Made by a program: the position numbers and the translations under genes
Shown here: positions 17,943 through 27,604 of the stretch, one piece after another
How the letters are laid out: every line of letters begins with the position of its first letter
Position numbering within the stretch: the first letter of the stretch is position 1
Source of the DNA: Shewanella benthica
GTDB lineage: Bacteria > Pseudomonadota > Gammaproteobacteria > Enterobacterales > Shewanellaceae
DNA length: 64,000 nt
Direction of reading: 5' to 3'
NCBI GenBank assembly: GCA_023284085.1
Contig: JAKVHY010000026.1
Coordinates: 36,530 to 100,529, forward strand
The notes under the pieces: model-generated
The model's input: the letters and a program-made list of their open reading frames with translations, nothing else
The model's database searches: none
Told to the model about the DNA's origin: nothing

Positions 17943-19883
17943 ATGAAAAAAATAAAGTATCTGCTAATCACTCTCGCATGCGCGCTAAATCTTAATACTA
18001 TTGCGATGGCCGCTTCTATACCAATAGAGTCATTTAGCTCCCTCCCCTTGCTAGAGTCACCTCAGATCTCCCCGGATGGTAAATCTATGGTGTCAATATA
18101 CAACACGGCTAAGGGACCTATGGTGGTGCAATCTCAGTTCCCAAGCAATAAGCTCACCGCGTTGGCGCAATTAAAAAAAGCAAAAGATAGAGTCGACTTT
18201 GTACGTTGGTCCGGTAATAAACATGTCATTATTGGCACCAGTTACCCGGATAACTATCGCGGAAGCTATAGCAGAGTCTCGAGGATCTACTCCATAGACA
18301 CAGAAACCAAGAAAACCAGGGAATTAACTCACAGGCGACTCAGAAAAGATCCCTGGCATAAACTGCAATCATACTCTTTAGTTTCGACTTTAAAGAATGA
18401 TCACGAACACATCCTTGTCAGCACATACGATACCCGAGACAAGGGATATAGCCTCTTTAAGGTAGCTCTGAGCGATGGTAGTTTCGACAAGTATCAAGCA
18501 AATACCTACGAGATTGACTCCTGGTTTGCGGATCATGATGGCACTGTTCGCTTAGGTATCGGCATAAAAAAACAAGAAGGCCTCTTTGCCGACAAGGGTC
18601 ACTTTATCACCATCTGGTATAGAAAAACTGCCGATGATAAGTTTAAAAAATTACATCACAAACAGATGGGTAAAGGCGATACATTCGCCGTACTGGGACT
18701 CACTGAAGATGCCACTAAAGCTTACGTACTCAGTGACCGTAAGACCCGACGTCAAAGCCTCTGGCTATTTGATATTGCATCGGGAAAATTTGAAAAGAAA
18801 ATATTTGGTCATGAAAAATACGATTTAGATGGTGGGATCAATGACTCAGATGGCGAGCTTATCGGCGTCACTTGGTCAGATGACTTTGAGCAACGCTACT
18901 ACTTCAAAGATAAAGATAGGCAAGTATTAGACACGGTGAAGGCATCGCTGGAGGATTACCAGGTGTTTATTGCCAGTAAGAGCCGTGACAATACCAAGGT
19001 ATTAGCATACGCCATCCAAGATAACTCACCGGGTAAATACTTCTGGTTCGATCTCAGTGCTAATAAGGGCGGCATCTGGTTCTCGCAATACCCTAAATTG
19101 GAAAACCAGCCACTGGCCTCGGTTCAAGCCATAGAATTTTTGGCATCCGATGGGAAAACAATTCCTGGATACCTAACCATGCCCGTGAATTTGCAGCCAG
19201 ATAGCAAGCCTCCTTTGGTGGTATTACCCCATGGCGGCCCCCATAGCCGTGACTACCGATATTTCGATCCTCTGGTACAACTTATCGCCCATGAAGGTTA
19301 CGCAGTACTGCAGATCAATTTTCGAGGCTCGAGCGGTTTCGGTACAGACTTTGAAACTTCAGGATATTATCAATGGGGCCGACGCATGCAGCAAGATATT
19401 ATGGATGGCGTAGACTGGCTTAACAAACAAAACCTAGTTAACGGAGATGCCTGTATCGTCGGTGGAAGTTATGGTGGCTATGTGGCCCTCACTGCTGCCA
19501 TTCAAACCAATCAGGCCTTTAAGTGCTTCGTCAGTATAGCCGGGATAAGCGACCTTGAAGAGATGATCGATGATGAAGAAAGAGCAGACTCTTATGTCGC
19601 CAATATTGTCGACCCGGCTGACAGCGACGCTAAGAAAGCCCTCGCCGACGTATCCGCCATCAACCATCTAGATAAGATAAAAGCCCCTATTTTACTTATT
19701 CATGGTACCAAGGACACACGAGTCAACTTTCAACAATCCAGTGATTTTTACAGCAAGGCAAAGAGTAAAGGATTGAATGTTCGATATATCGAGTTAAAAG
19801 ATGGGACCCATTTTCTGGATAATCCAGATAACAGGAAGATCGCCTACGGTGAAATTAGTGCATTTTTGAATAAGTATCTATGA
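17943..19883 (+). CDS. S9-family prolyl oligopeptidase-like serine peptidase (exported)
   Basis: Serine peptidase of 646 aa with Sec signal (residues 1-23, ending AMA). Residues ~25-390 form a beta-propeller-like region, and 400-646 the alpha/beta hydrolase domain. The triad is visible: Ser509 in GGSYGGY, Asp591 in GTKDTRVN and His623 in GTHFLDN. The acylaminoacyl-peptidase/dipeptidyl-peptidase type is most likely, cleaving short peptides in the periplasm or outside. The Shewanella and Alteromonas lineages carry many such genes. Monocistronic. Confidence 0.93.
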   Translation: MKKIKYLLITLACALNLNTIAMAASIPIESFSSLPLLESPQISPDGKSMVSIYNTAKGPMVVQSQFPSNKLTALAQLKKAKDRVDFVRWSGNKHVIIGTSYPDNYRGSYSRVSRIYSIDTETKKTRELTHRRLRKDPWHKLQSYSLVSTLKNDHEHILVSTYDTRDKGYSLFKVALSDGSFDKYQANTYEIDSWFADHDGTVRLGIGIKKQEGLFADKGHFITIWYRKTADDKFKKLHHKQMGKGDTFAVLGLTEDATKAYVLSDRKTRRQSLWLFDIASGKFEKKIFGHEKYDLDGGINDSDGELIGVTWSDDFEQRYYFKDKDRQVLDTVKASLEDYQVFIASKSRDNTKVLAYAIQDNSPGKYFWFDLSANKGGIWFSQYPKLENQPLASVQAIEFLASDGKTIPGYLTMPVNLQPDSKPPLVVLPHGGPHSRDYRYFDPLVQLIAHEGYAVLQINFRGSSGFGTDFETSGYYQWGRRMQQDIMDGVDWLNKQNLVNGDACIVGGSYGGYVALTAAIQTNQAFKCFVSIAGISDLEEMIDDEERADSYVANIVDPADSDAKKALADVSAINHLDKIKAPILLIHGTKDTRVNFQQSSDFYSKAKSKGLNVRYIELKDGTHFLDNPDNRKIAYGEISAFLNKYL

Positions 19884-19950
19884 TGTTAGCATCGCCAAGC
19901 TGACTTGTTCAACATCACTAGCTAAGAGTAGAGAGTATTATACGCCTGGC

Positions 19951-19980
19951 TTGATGACGCTATTTGCTAGCGTCATCGAG
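19951..19980. terminator. Possible terminator hairpin between S9 peptidase and chemoreceptor genes
   Basis: Perfect inverted repeat gatgacgct / agcgtcatc with a 7-base loop. It has no strong T-run on either side, so termination is inferred from position between convergent genes only. Confidence 0.5.
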
Positions 19981-20065
19981 CCCAACTATTTCCCAGCTAA
20001 AATGACGAGCAGTCTCATAAATAGAGTTAACGAAGAAATACAAATAATATTCACTCATCACCATT

Positions 20066-22096
20066 TCAAAGCTTAAACCCCTCTATCTGCGCGGCTAGCT
20101 TTCTGGCATCTTCTGCCAGACTCATACAGATCTCTGATGCATCTTGGGCCGATGTGAGTGCCTCATCTGCGCCTTGTCCGATAGCGAGAGTCTTGGTGTC
20201 TATTTGTATGGTGGCGATGCGCTGCTCGGCGACGGCATGGGCGATCTCTTGAGTGACCCCGACAATTTCCTCCATATTAGTGGTGAGCTGAGCTATGCTT
20301 TGACTCACTTCCTTGGCCTGTAATACGCCTTTATCGGCTTGGCTGGTGCCGGACTCCATGGCGCTGACCGCTTGCTTTACCCCGACTTGTACTTGCTCGA
20401 TCATAGCTTGGATCTCTTGGGTCGATGTTTGAGTGCGACTGGCTAAGGTTCGTACCTCATCGGCCACCACGGCAAAGCCTCTGCCCTGCTCTCCGGCTCT
20501 GGCCGCTTCAATCGCAGCATTGAGTGCCAGCAGGTTAGTTTGATCGGCAATTGAACGGATCACATCCACCACATTACCTATTTCACTGGTATGCACGGCC
20601 AACTGATTAATCACCTCAGATCCCGTGGTAACTTCTTTGGCGATATGATCTATCCCTTCGACGGTGTCTAAGATGACAACTTGCCCCTGTGTCACTGCTT
20701 GCTGAGCCTTAGCGGTGATATTGGTCGCCTCCCCCATGCTTGCTTCGACGCTGTTGACCGACACTAATACCTGACCAATTGCGCTAGCAACATGGTGGGT
20801 TTCTTCCTGCTGTGCGGCTAACGTAGCCTCCATACTTTTAGTCACCTCAAGCATGGTGCCACTGGCGACGACCACCTGTTCACTCAAGGTTTTTGCCTCA
20901 GTGATTAAGCTGCGGATACTGACAAGCATACGATTAAATGCGCTGGCGATGTGAGCAAACTCATCCCCGCCTTTGCCGGATATGCTGCTATGTGAAAGCC
21001 TGACCTCGCTACTGAGATCACCATTCGATACCCGGTTAACGATAGTTTCAATTTCTCGCACATTAACCACGATAGCTTGGTAAATAACCATGAGTGAATA
21101 CAGGCTGCCGATCACCACTAAGCCGACTATGGCTATCAACCAAAACATCACCAGCGTTTTATCACTTTCACGACTGGTTAAGGTATCTGCTAGCGCTCGG
21201 TGGCTTTGCACCAGCACCAGACTAATTCGTTGTGCTTGTTCCTGAGTGTGCTGTTTGAATGCCTGCTCAGTTATCTCTAGGTTATCAGGGGTGATCAGCT
21301 TGTCGTTCACCAATTGAATAAATTCTTCTATGCCCAGGTGCATCTCCTCAATATCCCTGATAAGCGAGCCGATACTCTCATCATTTTCCTGTGCGGCTAA
21401 TCTGCCCAGGGTCTTCTCACTGCTCTGTAACAACTCTGACAGGCGGTTATTGAGCGCCACCAGCCGAGTATAAGTATCTTGAGTAAAGCCTGCAGAGGCT
21501 AATACCTGATCCGACACACTTGCCACTCTGGCGCTGAAATCGCTTAGCTCAGAGAGTCGTGAGAGATATATCTCAGCAAGATAGAAGCCCCTTGGGTCTA
21601 CGTCCAATGACAGACCCGTTTCTGCACCTATACTCTCTTTGAGATCTTGTAGCTGGTCGGCAATAAAATCAATATCAGTGGCAGAAACACGCTGCTTATC
21701 GGACTTTCCAGCGGCTTGACCCATAGCGAGTATATTTTGTGATAAAAGACCCACAGACTGAGGGGCCACAGAGGCATAGATATCACTCTGACGGGACACG
21801 TGTTCTAGGCCTTCGATTAAATGAGTTAGCCCACTTATCTGTCCACGACCTCCGGTTCTAAGATGACTAAGCTGCTCATCCACACTTGTCAGCGTCTGCA
21901 CGAATCCCAGGCCGGTGAGCTCACTCTTTACCCTTTTCACCTCTTGAAACTGAAGTTGAACAATATAGGCGGCACCTATGGAGAGAGGTAACAGGGTTGC
22001 AATGGCTAACAGAGTAAATTTCTTTTTAAAACTCAGTTTGTTGGCCAAGCTCATCCCGAAAGAAAGGAGTGCAGACATAAACAAGAATCCATTCAA
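20066..22096 (-). CDS. Methyl-accepting chemotaxis protein
   Basis: Transmembrane chemoreceptor of about 676 aa. It has an N-terminal membrane segment (residues ~28-50), a largely helical periplasmic sensor of roughly 260 residues, a second segment (~312-335), a HAMP domain, and a cytoplasmic signalling domain. The highly conserved hairpin tip is intact (ADQTNLLALNAAIEAARAGE, then GRGFAVVADEVRTLASR). It signals through CheW/CheA to the flagellar motor. The ligand is unknown. The start is uncertain: ATG at 22096, 22078 or 22054, none with a good ribosome site. The helical, mostly non-PAS sensor suggests small-molecule or protein-partner sensing. Confidence 0.93.
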   Translation of the reverse strand: MNGFLFMSALLSFGMSLANKLSFKKKFTLLAIATLLPLSIGAAYIVQLQFQEVKRVKSELTGLGFVQTLTSVDEQLSHLRTGGRGQISGLTHLIEGLEHVSRQSDIYASVAPQSVGLLSQNILAMGQAAGKSDKQRVSATDIDFIADQLQDLKESIGAETGLSLDVDPRGFYLAEIYLSRLSELSDFSARVASVSDQVLASAGFTQDTYTRLVALNNRLSELLQSSEKTLGRLAAQENDESIGSLIRDIEEMHLGIEEFIQLVNDKLITPDNLEITEQAFKQHTQEQAQRISLVLVQSHRALADTLTSRESDKTLVMFWLIAIVGLVVIGSLYSLMVIYQAIVVNVREIETIVNRVSNGDLSSEVRLSHSSISGKGGDEFAHIASAFNRMLVSIRSLITEAKTLSEQVVVASGTMLEVTKSMEATLAAQQEETHHVASAIGQVLVSVNSVEASMGEATNITAKAQQAVTQGQVVILDTVEGIDHIAKEVTTGSEVINQLAVHTSEIGNVVDVIRSIADQTNLLALNAAIEAARAGEQGRGFAVVADEVRTLASRTQTSTQEIQAMIEQVQVGVKQAVSAMESGTSQADKGVLQAKEVSQSIAQLTTNMEEIVGVTQEIAHAVAEQRIATIQIDTKTLAIGQGADEALTSAQDASEICMSLAEDARKLAAQIEGFKL

Positions 22097-22249
22097 AAAT
22101 TGATAGTATATTTTAGACCAGCACAGGGAAGGTTTTATTACAAAGAAGTAACACTCAACTCAGGCGACGAATACCAAACAGCATTCGTTGCCTTACTGCC
22201 GGCCTAAGGGTAATTAAAGCATGGCACTGTGCTGAAGCGGGAATAGCGA

Positions 22250-23119
22250 CTATCCCCTAACCGTCTTCATATAGTGTTTTGGGGTAACACCAAATTGTTG
22301 GCGAAAGCGTTGGGAGAAACGCGACTCCGACTGATAACCGCAGAGTAAGGCTAAGTCGACCTGTCGGTAATTTTTCTGCTGCATCAGACTCAAGCCATGG
22401 AGCATACGCACTTCGGCCAGCACCTCCCTGAATGAAGTGCCCTCCAGTGCCAGATGACGCGTCAGAGTCGACTTACTCATGGAGAAATGCTGGCAAACTC
22501 TCTCTATGTGATGCTCATTCCCAGGGTTTTGTGCCAAATAACCGCTGACTCTCTCACGTAATAACTGCGAATCGCCGGGAAACAACTTATCCAGGGCCCC
22601 CGCTTCCAATAGTTGCCGATAAAATCCATTCAGATAGTGAGTCTGTACTTGCGTACTCAAATCCAGCCCCTGCATGGCAAGCAGCTGATCTAAAGCAAAG
22701 GTCAGCTTACTATTCACGCTTAATTTAGGCGACTGAGCCTGAGAAAATCCATGATACGCCGATGGCAGGGCCGCCCCAGGCTTACCAGCTTCCTTGTTTC
22801 CTCTGTGCTTGTTTTCTTTCCTGTTTCCTTTGCTATAACCAACTTCAATCTCATCCATCAACTCTTGGCTTGGTGGCTGCAAAAATGATACCTGCACCGA
22901 GCTAAACTGCTGATGATGGGGCTCATTGATAAAAGTGAGCTGACTAGCCGCCGCCGCGACCAACCAGTCCCCGCCACCGATATGAAGTGACTCTTCATGC
23001 CAGCTCATAATTTTACGGCCTTGTTTGATCGCAAAAATACTCGGGCTATGCACAGGCACATTACGCAGTGCCTGCGGTGCTATGCCCTGATAATGACTCA
23101 CCAAAATCACTTTTTTCAT
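22250..23119 (-). CDS. AraC-family transcriptional regulator
   Basis: Regulator of 289 aa with an N-terminal AraC-type sensor (residues ~1-160) and C-terminal double helix-turn-helix (~185-289). The latter shows RVCQHFSMSKSTLTRHLALEG and LALLCGYQSESRFSQRFRQQFG followed by P-K-Y in GVTPKHYMK. ATG at 23117-23119 is preferred to the GTG one codon earlier. The sensor contains a Lys/Asn/Gly-rich insert (around residues 100-117) that looks like repeat expansion. It sits just downstream of the PEBP gene on the same strand. Confidence 0.92.
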   Translation of the reverse strand: MKKVILVSHYQGIAPQALRNVPVHSPSIFAIKQGRKIMSWHEESLHIGGGDWLVAAAASQLTFINEPHHQQFSSVQVSFLQPPSQELMDEIEVGYSKGNRKENKHRGNKEAGKPGAALPSAYHGFSQAQSPKLSVNSKLTFALDQLLAMQGLDLSTQVQTHYLNGFYRQLLEAGALDKLFPGDSQLLRERVSGYLAQNPGNEHHIERVCQHFSMSKSTLTRHLALEGTSFREVLAEVRMLHGLSLMQQKNYRQVDLALLCGYQSESRFSQRFRQQFGVTPKHYMKTVRG

Positions 23120-23168
23120 CACATCAGCCCTCGAGTATAAATACAGGCGTTAACAACAAACACCGCAA

Positions 23169-23699
23169 CTAGCGCACATAAGTGGCCGTCAACACCGCTT
23201 TCTCAATCACCATACTATTGAGGGTGAACCCCACTACCGCAGGTGAAATGTCCACAGGCAGATCTATCTTAGCTTTCGGCAATGCCCACACGGTGAACTG
23301 ATATCTGTGCATGCCATCACCCTTAGGCGGACAAGCCCCGCCAAAGCCGGGTTTACCAAAATCGGTGCGAGTCTCTAATCCCACAGATGCCTTACCCGAT
23401 GCGCCCTGTGGCATGCTGAGTGTGGATACGGGAATATTTAATACCGTCCAGTGCCACCAGCCACTTCCGGTTGGTGCATCAGGATCATAAGCTGTGATAG
23501 CGAAGCTCTTAGTACCGGGCGGCACCTTAGTCCAGGAAAGCTGGGGAGAGAGATTAGCGCCATTACAGCCCATGCCGGAATATTCAAACGTCTTGCCCAT
23601 AAGCTGGCCTTCTTTGATATCTTGACTCGATATCTCCATGGCCGAGGCGGATATGCCGATAAACGCGGCCATGATGGGTAATAGATTGATGATTTTCAT
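23169..23699 (-). CDS. YbhB/YbcL-type phosphatidylethanolamine-binding (Raf kinase inhibitor-like) protein, exported
   Basis: 176-aa PEBP-fold protein with a Sec signal peptide (ending ASA near residue 20). The family signature is seen in YDPDAPTGSGWWHWTVLNIP and GGACPPKGDGMHRYQFTVWALP, which form the ligand pocket. Molecular function of bacterial YbhB/YbcL proteins is not established. The AraC gene begins 50 bp downstream on the same strand, so the two may be co-transcribed. Confidence 0.9.
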   Translation of the reverse strand: MKIINLLPIMAAFIGISASAMEISSQDIKEGQLMGKTFEYSGMGCNGANLSPQLSWTKVPPGTKSFAITAYDPDAPTGSGWWHWTVLNIPVSTLSMPQGASGKASVGLETRTDFGKPGFGGACPPKGDGMHRYQFTVWALPKAKIDLPVDISPAVVGFTLNSMVIEKAVLTATYVR

Positions 23700-23837
23700 A
23701 ACTGAACCCTTAAGTAAATAGAAACTATAGAATAGCCCTTACTCGGGAAAATACTTAACCATAAACTTCATTGTTAACCATAATTACCGATAATCTGACA
23801 CTTTGAGTCATAAATTATCAAAAATAGATTTTCGCCC

Positions 23838-23880
23838 ATAAAAAAAGCATAAACGCCTCAGCATTTATGCTTTTGTTTCT
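23838..23880 (-). terminator. Rho-independent terminator of acyl-CoA dehydrogenase gene
   Basis: Inverted repeat aaaagcataaa / tttatgctttt with a 10-base loop. On the minus strand a long T-run follows, matching termination of the gene ending at 23957. Confidence 0.8.
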
Positions 23881-23956
23881 CCCATCGCGGCTCAAGTGCT
23901 AAGACTCAAACTAAAAAACCTGACTCAAGCCTCTTGCTTAAGCCTAGTCTGACAGA

Positions 23957-25753
23957 TTAGAGGTCGAAATCGGCCTCTTCAAGTTGAGTCAGAAGTTCAC
24001 TGCTGGACTCAATCTGCTTACGCAGGCTGCGAGTCTGTACCGTCCAATAACCCATATAAAACTGAGCCGTTTTAAGCTTACCCTCATAGAAAGCCTTATC
24101 TTCAGTACCCGACTCAAGCGCCGCGAGCGCCGTCACTGCGCTGCGAGTCCACATCCAGGCCAGAACGGTGATGCCAAGGATCTGCATATATGGCATTGAA
24201 CCTGCGCCCAGGATATCCGGATTCTTAGGAGCATTAGCAGCCAAAAACTGAGTCGCCTTCTCAAGATCCCCAGACGCATCCATCAGCCCGGTAAGATAAG
24301 GTTTCATGGCATCATTCGCCATGTTTTCACCGATAAGGGTTTTAACCATCTCAGACCAAACCATCAAGGTGGCGCCCTTGTCCCCCATCAGCTTACGACC
24401 GACAAGATCTAATGCCTGCACGCCATTGGTGCCTTCATATAACATGGCAATACGTATGTCGCGCACGAACTGCTCCATGCCCCACTCGTGAATATAACCA
24501 TGGCCACCGAAGACTTGCTGAGCATCGACACAGGCATTGAAGCCACGGTCGGTGATAAATCCCTTGACGATTGGGGTAAATAGCGCCGCGAGCTTATTAG
24601 CCGCTTTTGCCTTATCGGCATCGGGGTGACGCTCGGCTTCATCGAGCCACAAAGCTTGCTGGCCAATTAAGGCTCTGGCTCCCTCATTGAAGGATTTCTG
24701 CGCCATCAGCATACGTCTGACATCGCCGTGAACCAAGATAGGATCGGCGGCTTGTGACGGATCTTTTACACCACTTAAGCCTCGGCCCTGAATTCTGTCT
24801 TTGGCATAAGCCAGGGCATTTTGATAGGCAATTTCTGATACCCCTAAACCTTGAACCCCAACACCGAGTCTGGCTTGATTCATCATGGTAAACATGGCTT
24901 TCAGGCCCTGATGTGGCTCACCGATAAGCTCGCCTATGGCAGCATCGAAGTTCATCACACAGGTTGAGTTACCGTGAATGCCCATCTTATGCTCAAGCGC
25001 CGCGGCACATAAGCTGTTTGCTTCGCCTAAGCTACCATCGGCATTAACCATAATCTTAGGCACGGCAAACAATGATATGCCCTTCACACCTTCCGGTGCA
25101 TCGGGGAGTCTGGCAAGCACCAGGTGAATGATATTCTCCGCCAAGTCATGATCTCCCGACGAGATGAAAATCTTCTCACCCGAGATAGCAAACAATCCCT
25201 CGCCCGCCTCAACGGCTTTGGTTCTCAATAGGGCCAGATCGGTTCCCGCATGGGACTCGGTAAGGTTCATGGTGCCGGTCCATTCACCGGAAACCAATTT
25301 CTCTAAATATTTCTGTTTCAGTGCATCGCTGCCATGGGCATGAATTGCCGCATAAGCGCCATGTGTCAGACCCGGATACATGGCAAACGCCATATTAGTG
25401 GCCGTTTTCATCTCGGTAGCAAACACACCGATACACTCAGGAAGCCCTTGACCACCATACTCAGGATCGCAGGTCAGCGTTGCCCAACCATTGTCGACAT
25501 ATTGCTTATATGCATCGGCAAAGCCTTTGGGGGCGATAACCTTGCCATCGACCAACTTACAGCCTTCAACATCGCCACTGCCATTGAGGGGCAACATGAC
25601 CTCTGTGGTAAAGTCCGCCACTCCTTGCAAGATTGCATCGGCTAACTCGGCGTCGATTTCATCGAATCCTTTAAGCTCAGTGCGTTGATATATATTGAGA
25701 AGTTCGTTAAGTACGAACTGATAGTCACGAAGTGGCGCTTGATATATTGGCAT
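23957..25753 (-). CDS. Acyl-CoA dehydrogenase, long (DmdC/FadE-like) type
   Basis: FAD-dependent acyl-CoA dehydrogenase of 598 aa that introduces the alpha-beta double bond in acyl-CoA oxidation. It has the N-terminal extension and C-terminal Acyl-CoA_dh_C-like domain of the ~600-aa class that includes DmdC. Visible motifs are MNLTESHAGTDLALLRTKA for the FAD/substrate region, ISGEKIFISSGDHDL, and LYEGTNGVQALDLVGRK with the catalytic Glu. Substrate chain length or methylmercaptopropionate specificity cannot be read directly. Start ATG at 25753 (MPIYQAPLRDYQFVLNE) matches the family. Confidence 0.92.
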   Translation of the reverse strand: MPIYQAPLRDYQFVLNELLNIYQRTELKGFDEIDAELADAILQGVADFTTEVMLPLNGSGDVEGCKLVDGKVIAPKGFADAYKQYVDNGWATLTCDPEYGGQGLPECIGVFATEMKTATNMAFAMYPGLTHGAYAAIHAHGSDALKQKYLEKLVSGEWTGTMNLTESHAGTDLALLRTKAVEAGEGLFAISGEKIFISSGDHDLAENIIHLVLARLPDAPEGVKGISLFAVPKIMVNADGSLGEANSLCAAALEHKMGIHGNSTCVMNFDAAIGELIGEPHQGLKAMFTMMNQARLGVGVQGLGVSEIAYQNALAYAKDRIQGRGLSGVKDPSQAADPILVHGDVRRMLMAQKSFNEGARALIGQQALWLDEAERHPDADKAKAANKLAALFTPIVKGFITDRGFNACVDAQQVFGGHGYIHEWGMEQFVRDIRIAMLYEGTNGVQALDLVGRKLMGDKGATLMVWSEMVKTLIGENMANDAMKPYLTGLMDASGDLEKATQFLAANAPKNPDILGAGSMPYMQILGITVLAWMWTRSAVTALAALESGTEDKAFYEGKLKTAQFYMGYWTVQTRSLRKQIESSSELLTQLEEADFDL

Positions 25754-26144
25754 TCCTGTTCCCTTTATTTTTATGCTAAATGGTAAAGCTCAGGTGTTAT
25801 TTATCAGGTCTTCTATCTTATGTATCTTGTGCGTAGATTCTCTAGTGTCATTAGAATGAACTTTTCATACGCGAGTTTCAATCATGCGTTTAATTTAATC
25901 ATTTTACAAGTGAAGAGATCCGACCACCTCACTTAATTTAGTTTAAAAAATCAGCATTAGTTCAAGTTTGTTCCGCTGCTAGAACAGGGTTACCACAAAT
26001 TCAGCATAACGACCCCTTATGAAGGGCGGGAAAACAGGGTAAGCTAATTGTCAGTTTTTGAAATAAATTCCGCTGCTTGCACATAAAAAGACAAATATGC
26101 TCTGTTAAATGTACGGCACGAATTGATGGAATGAGGAAGCAGTA
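25754..26144. other. Divergent intergenic region
   Basis: About 390 bp between the acyl-CoA dehydrogenase gene (leftward) and the mutarotase gene (rightward). It is AT-rich from 25855 to 25980. No short reading frame, hairpin or recognisable operator was found. Confidence 0.4.
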
Positions 26145-26993
26145 ATGGGCTCAGTCACCACGAAAAAGCACCCCAATGGCTTAGAATACGTCGATGTCGA
26201 TACGTCATTATGTAAAGCGAGAATTTTCCTGCAAGGCGCACAGATAGACCTGTTTCAGCCAGTCGGTAAAGCGCCGCTACTTTGGGTTTCATCCGCCGAT
26301 GATTATCAGCCTGGTAGTGGCATCCGCGGCGGCATACCTGTGTGCTGGCCCTGGTTTGGCATGAGTGATAACCCGGACTGGCCGCAACATGGGTTCGCTC
26401 GCACCAGCATCTGGGCACTGGAATCCGTGCAGATGAAAAACCAGGCTGTCGAACTTAAGCTGACCCTTAAGATAACTGAAGCAGACAAGCTCTACTGGCC
26501 CCATGATACTCGCGTCGAAATGCTGTTTACCTTAACCGACACCCTGACCGTGTCATTAAAGAACACTAATTTGGCCAGTTATCCGGTGAGTCTGACTCAG
26601 GCGCTGCATAGCTATTTCCCGGTCAAAGATATTCATCAGCTTAAAGCCACAGGCTTTAAAGGTTCAAAATACATAGAGTTCGGTGAAGGCCCATTCAAGC
26701 AAAATGGCGATGAAGTGCTGTTCGACAAAGAAACCGATCGGGTATATACCCAGTTGGCTGACGTTCAAGAGCTGCACACCCCGGACGGCATTATTGAAGT
26801 GAGCCGCGAAAACAGCCACTCAGCGGTACTCTGGAACCCTTGGGTTAATAAGTCTCAGCGCTTGTCTCGTTTCAACAGCGATGACTACCTGACCATGGTC
26901 TGTCTCGAGGCGGCCAATGTGCTGGAAGATAAACTCACTTTGGCACCCGATGAGACCCATATGTTGACCACTAAGATTGGCTGGAAAGATTAG
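26145..26993 (+). CDS. yeaD: D-hexose-6-phosphate mutarotase (YeaD-like)
   Basis: Aldose-1-epimerase-fold enzyme of 282 aa that interconverts anomers of glucose-6-phosphate and related hexose phosphates. Typical YeaD motifs are GKAPLLWVSSADDYQPGSGIRGG, CWPWFG, HGFART, QALHSYFPV with the catalytic-type His, and EVSRENSHSAVLWNPW. Start ATG at 26145 has a GAGGAAG ribosome site. Many gammaproteobacteria place this gene by gapA; here it stands alone. Confidence 0.92.
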   Translation: MGSVTTKKHPNGLEYVDVDTSLCKARIFLQGAQIDLFQPVGKAPLLWVSSADDYQPGSGIRGGIPVCWPWFGMSDNPDWPQHGFARTSIWALESVQMKNQAVELKLTLKITEADKLYWPHDTRVEMLFTLTDTLTVSLKNTNLASYPVSLTQALHSYFPVKDIHQLKATGFKGSKYIEFGEGPFKQNGDEVLFDKETDRVYTQLADVQELHTPDGIIEVSRENSHSAVLWNPWVNKSQRLSRFNSDDYLTMVCLEAANVLEDKLTLAPDETHMLTTKIGWKD

Positions 26994-27023
26994 CCCGTTT
27001 TAAGTAATGGGTTTTAAAGTAGT

Positions 27024-27066
27024 AGGTTTTTTTAGTAAGAGTTTTTTAGTAAGAGTTTTTTAATTA
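27024..27066. repeat. Short 14-bp imperfect tandem repeat
   Basis: About 2.5 copies of 'gttttttagtaaga' right after the yeaD stop, mostly A/T. Confidence 0.7.
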
Positions 27067-27074
27067 CCAGCATT

Positions 27075-27114
27075 AAAGGGCATATTGTTCATCAATAGGC
27101 CCTTTGTTGTTTTC
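27075..27114 (+). terminator. Rho-independent terminator after yeaD
   Basis: Stem aaagggc / gcccttt with a long loop (which may pair further) and a T-rich tail. Confidence 0.65.
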
Positions 27115-27161
27115 AACAGCAAGGTCAAAATCATAATTATTAACAGTACAAGGGCTCATGG

Positions 27162-27470
27162 ATGAAACTCATCGACATAAAGAAAATATCCACACACTTT
27201 TGGTCCTTCGGCCTTCTTGTGGGAACACTAGGTGCATTCCTCATATCTGCTGTGATCACAATCTGGGAGTTGATTGAAAATCCGGGTGAAATTTTTCGCA
27301 ATGCTCAAGGGGTAAACTGGTCTTTTGTTTTTGATACTGCCAGCAGTTGGTTTATTCCAAGCTTTCTCTATTTAGGCCTTAGCTCAGCCATCGCACATCT
27401 GGCCATATCGGTATTGACTCTGGGCTTGAACAAAAAATCACAAGATGAGAAAAAAAATACAATCGATTAA
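27162..27470 (+). CDS. Small two-helix membrane protein of unknown function
   Basis: 102-aa protein with two clear hydrophobic segments (residues ~13-33 and ~60-92), a short polar loop rich in N/E/G between them, and a Lys-rich C-terminus. No family recognised. ATG at 27162 has AAGGG upstream. The gene precedes ydbH by 134 bp, so it may be read with it, but no function can be assigned. Confidence 0.65.
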   Translation: MKLIDIKKISTHFWSFGLLVGTLGAFLISAVITIWELIENPGEIFRNAQGVNWSFVFDTASSWFIPSFLYLGLSSAIAHLAISVLTLGLNKKSQDEKKNTID

Positions 27471-27604
27471 CATAAAACAGAAGCTCATCAGTCAGTTGCA
27501 CTTATTCTATTACTCCAGCTAAGCGAGAGTGATATTGTTACGATTGAATATCACTCCATGCTAAACTCAAACAACATTTCTCCACTCTAGCCCGATAATC
27601 TTAA

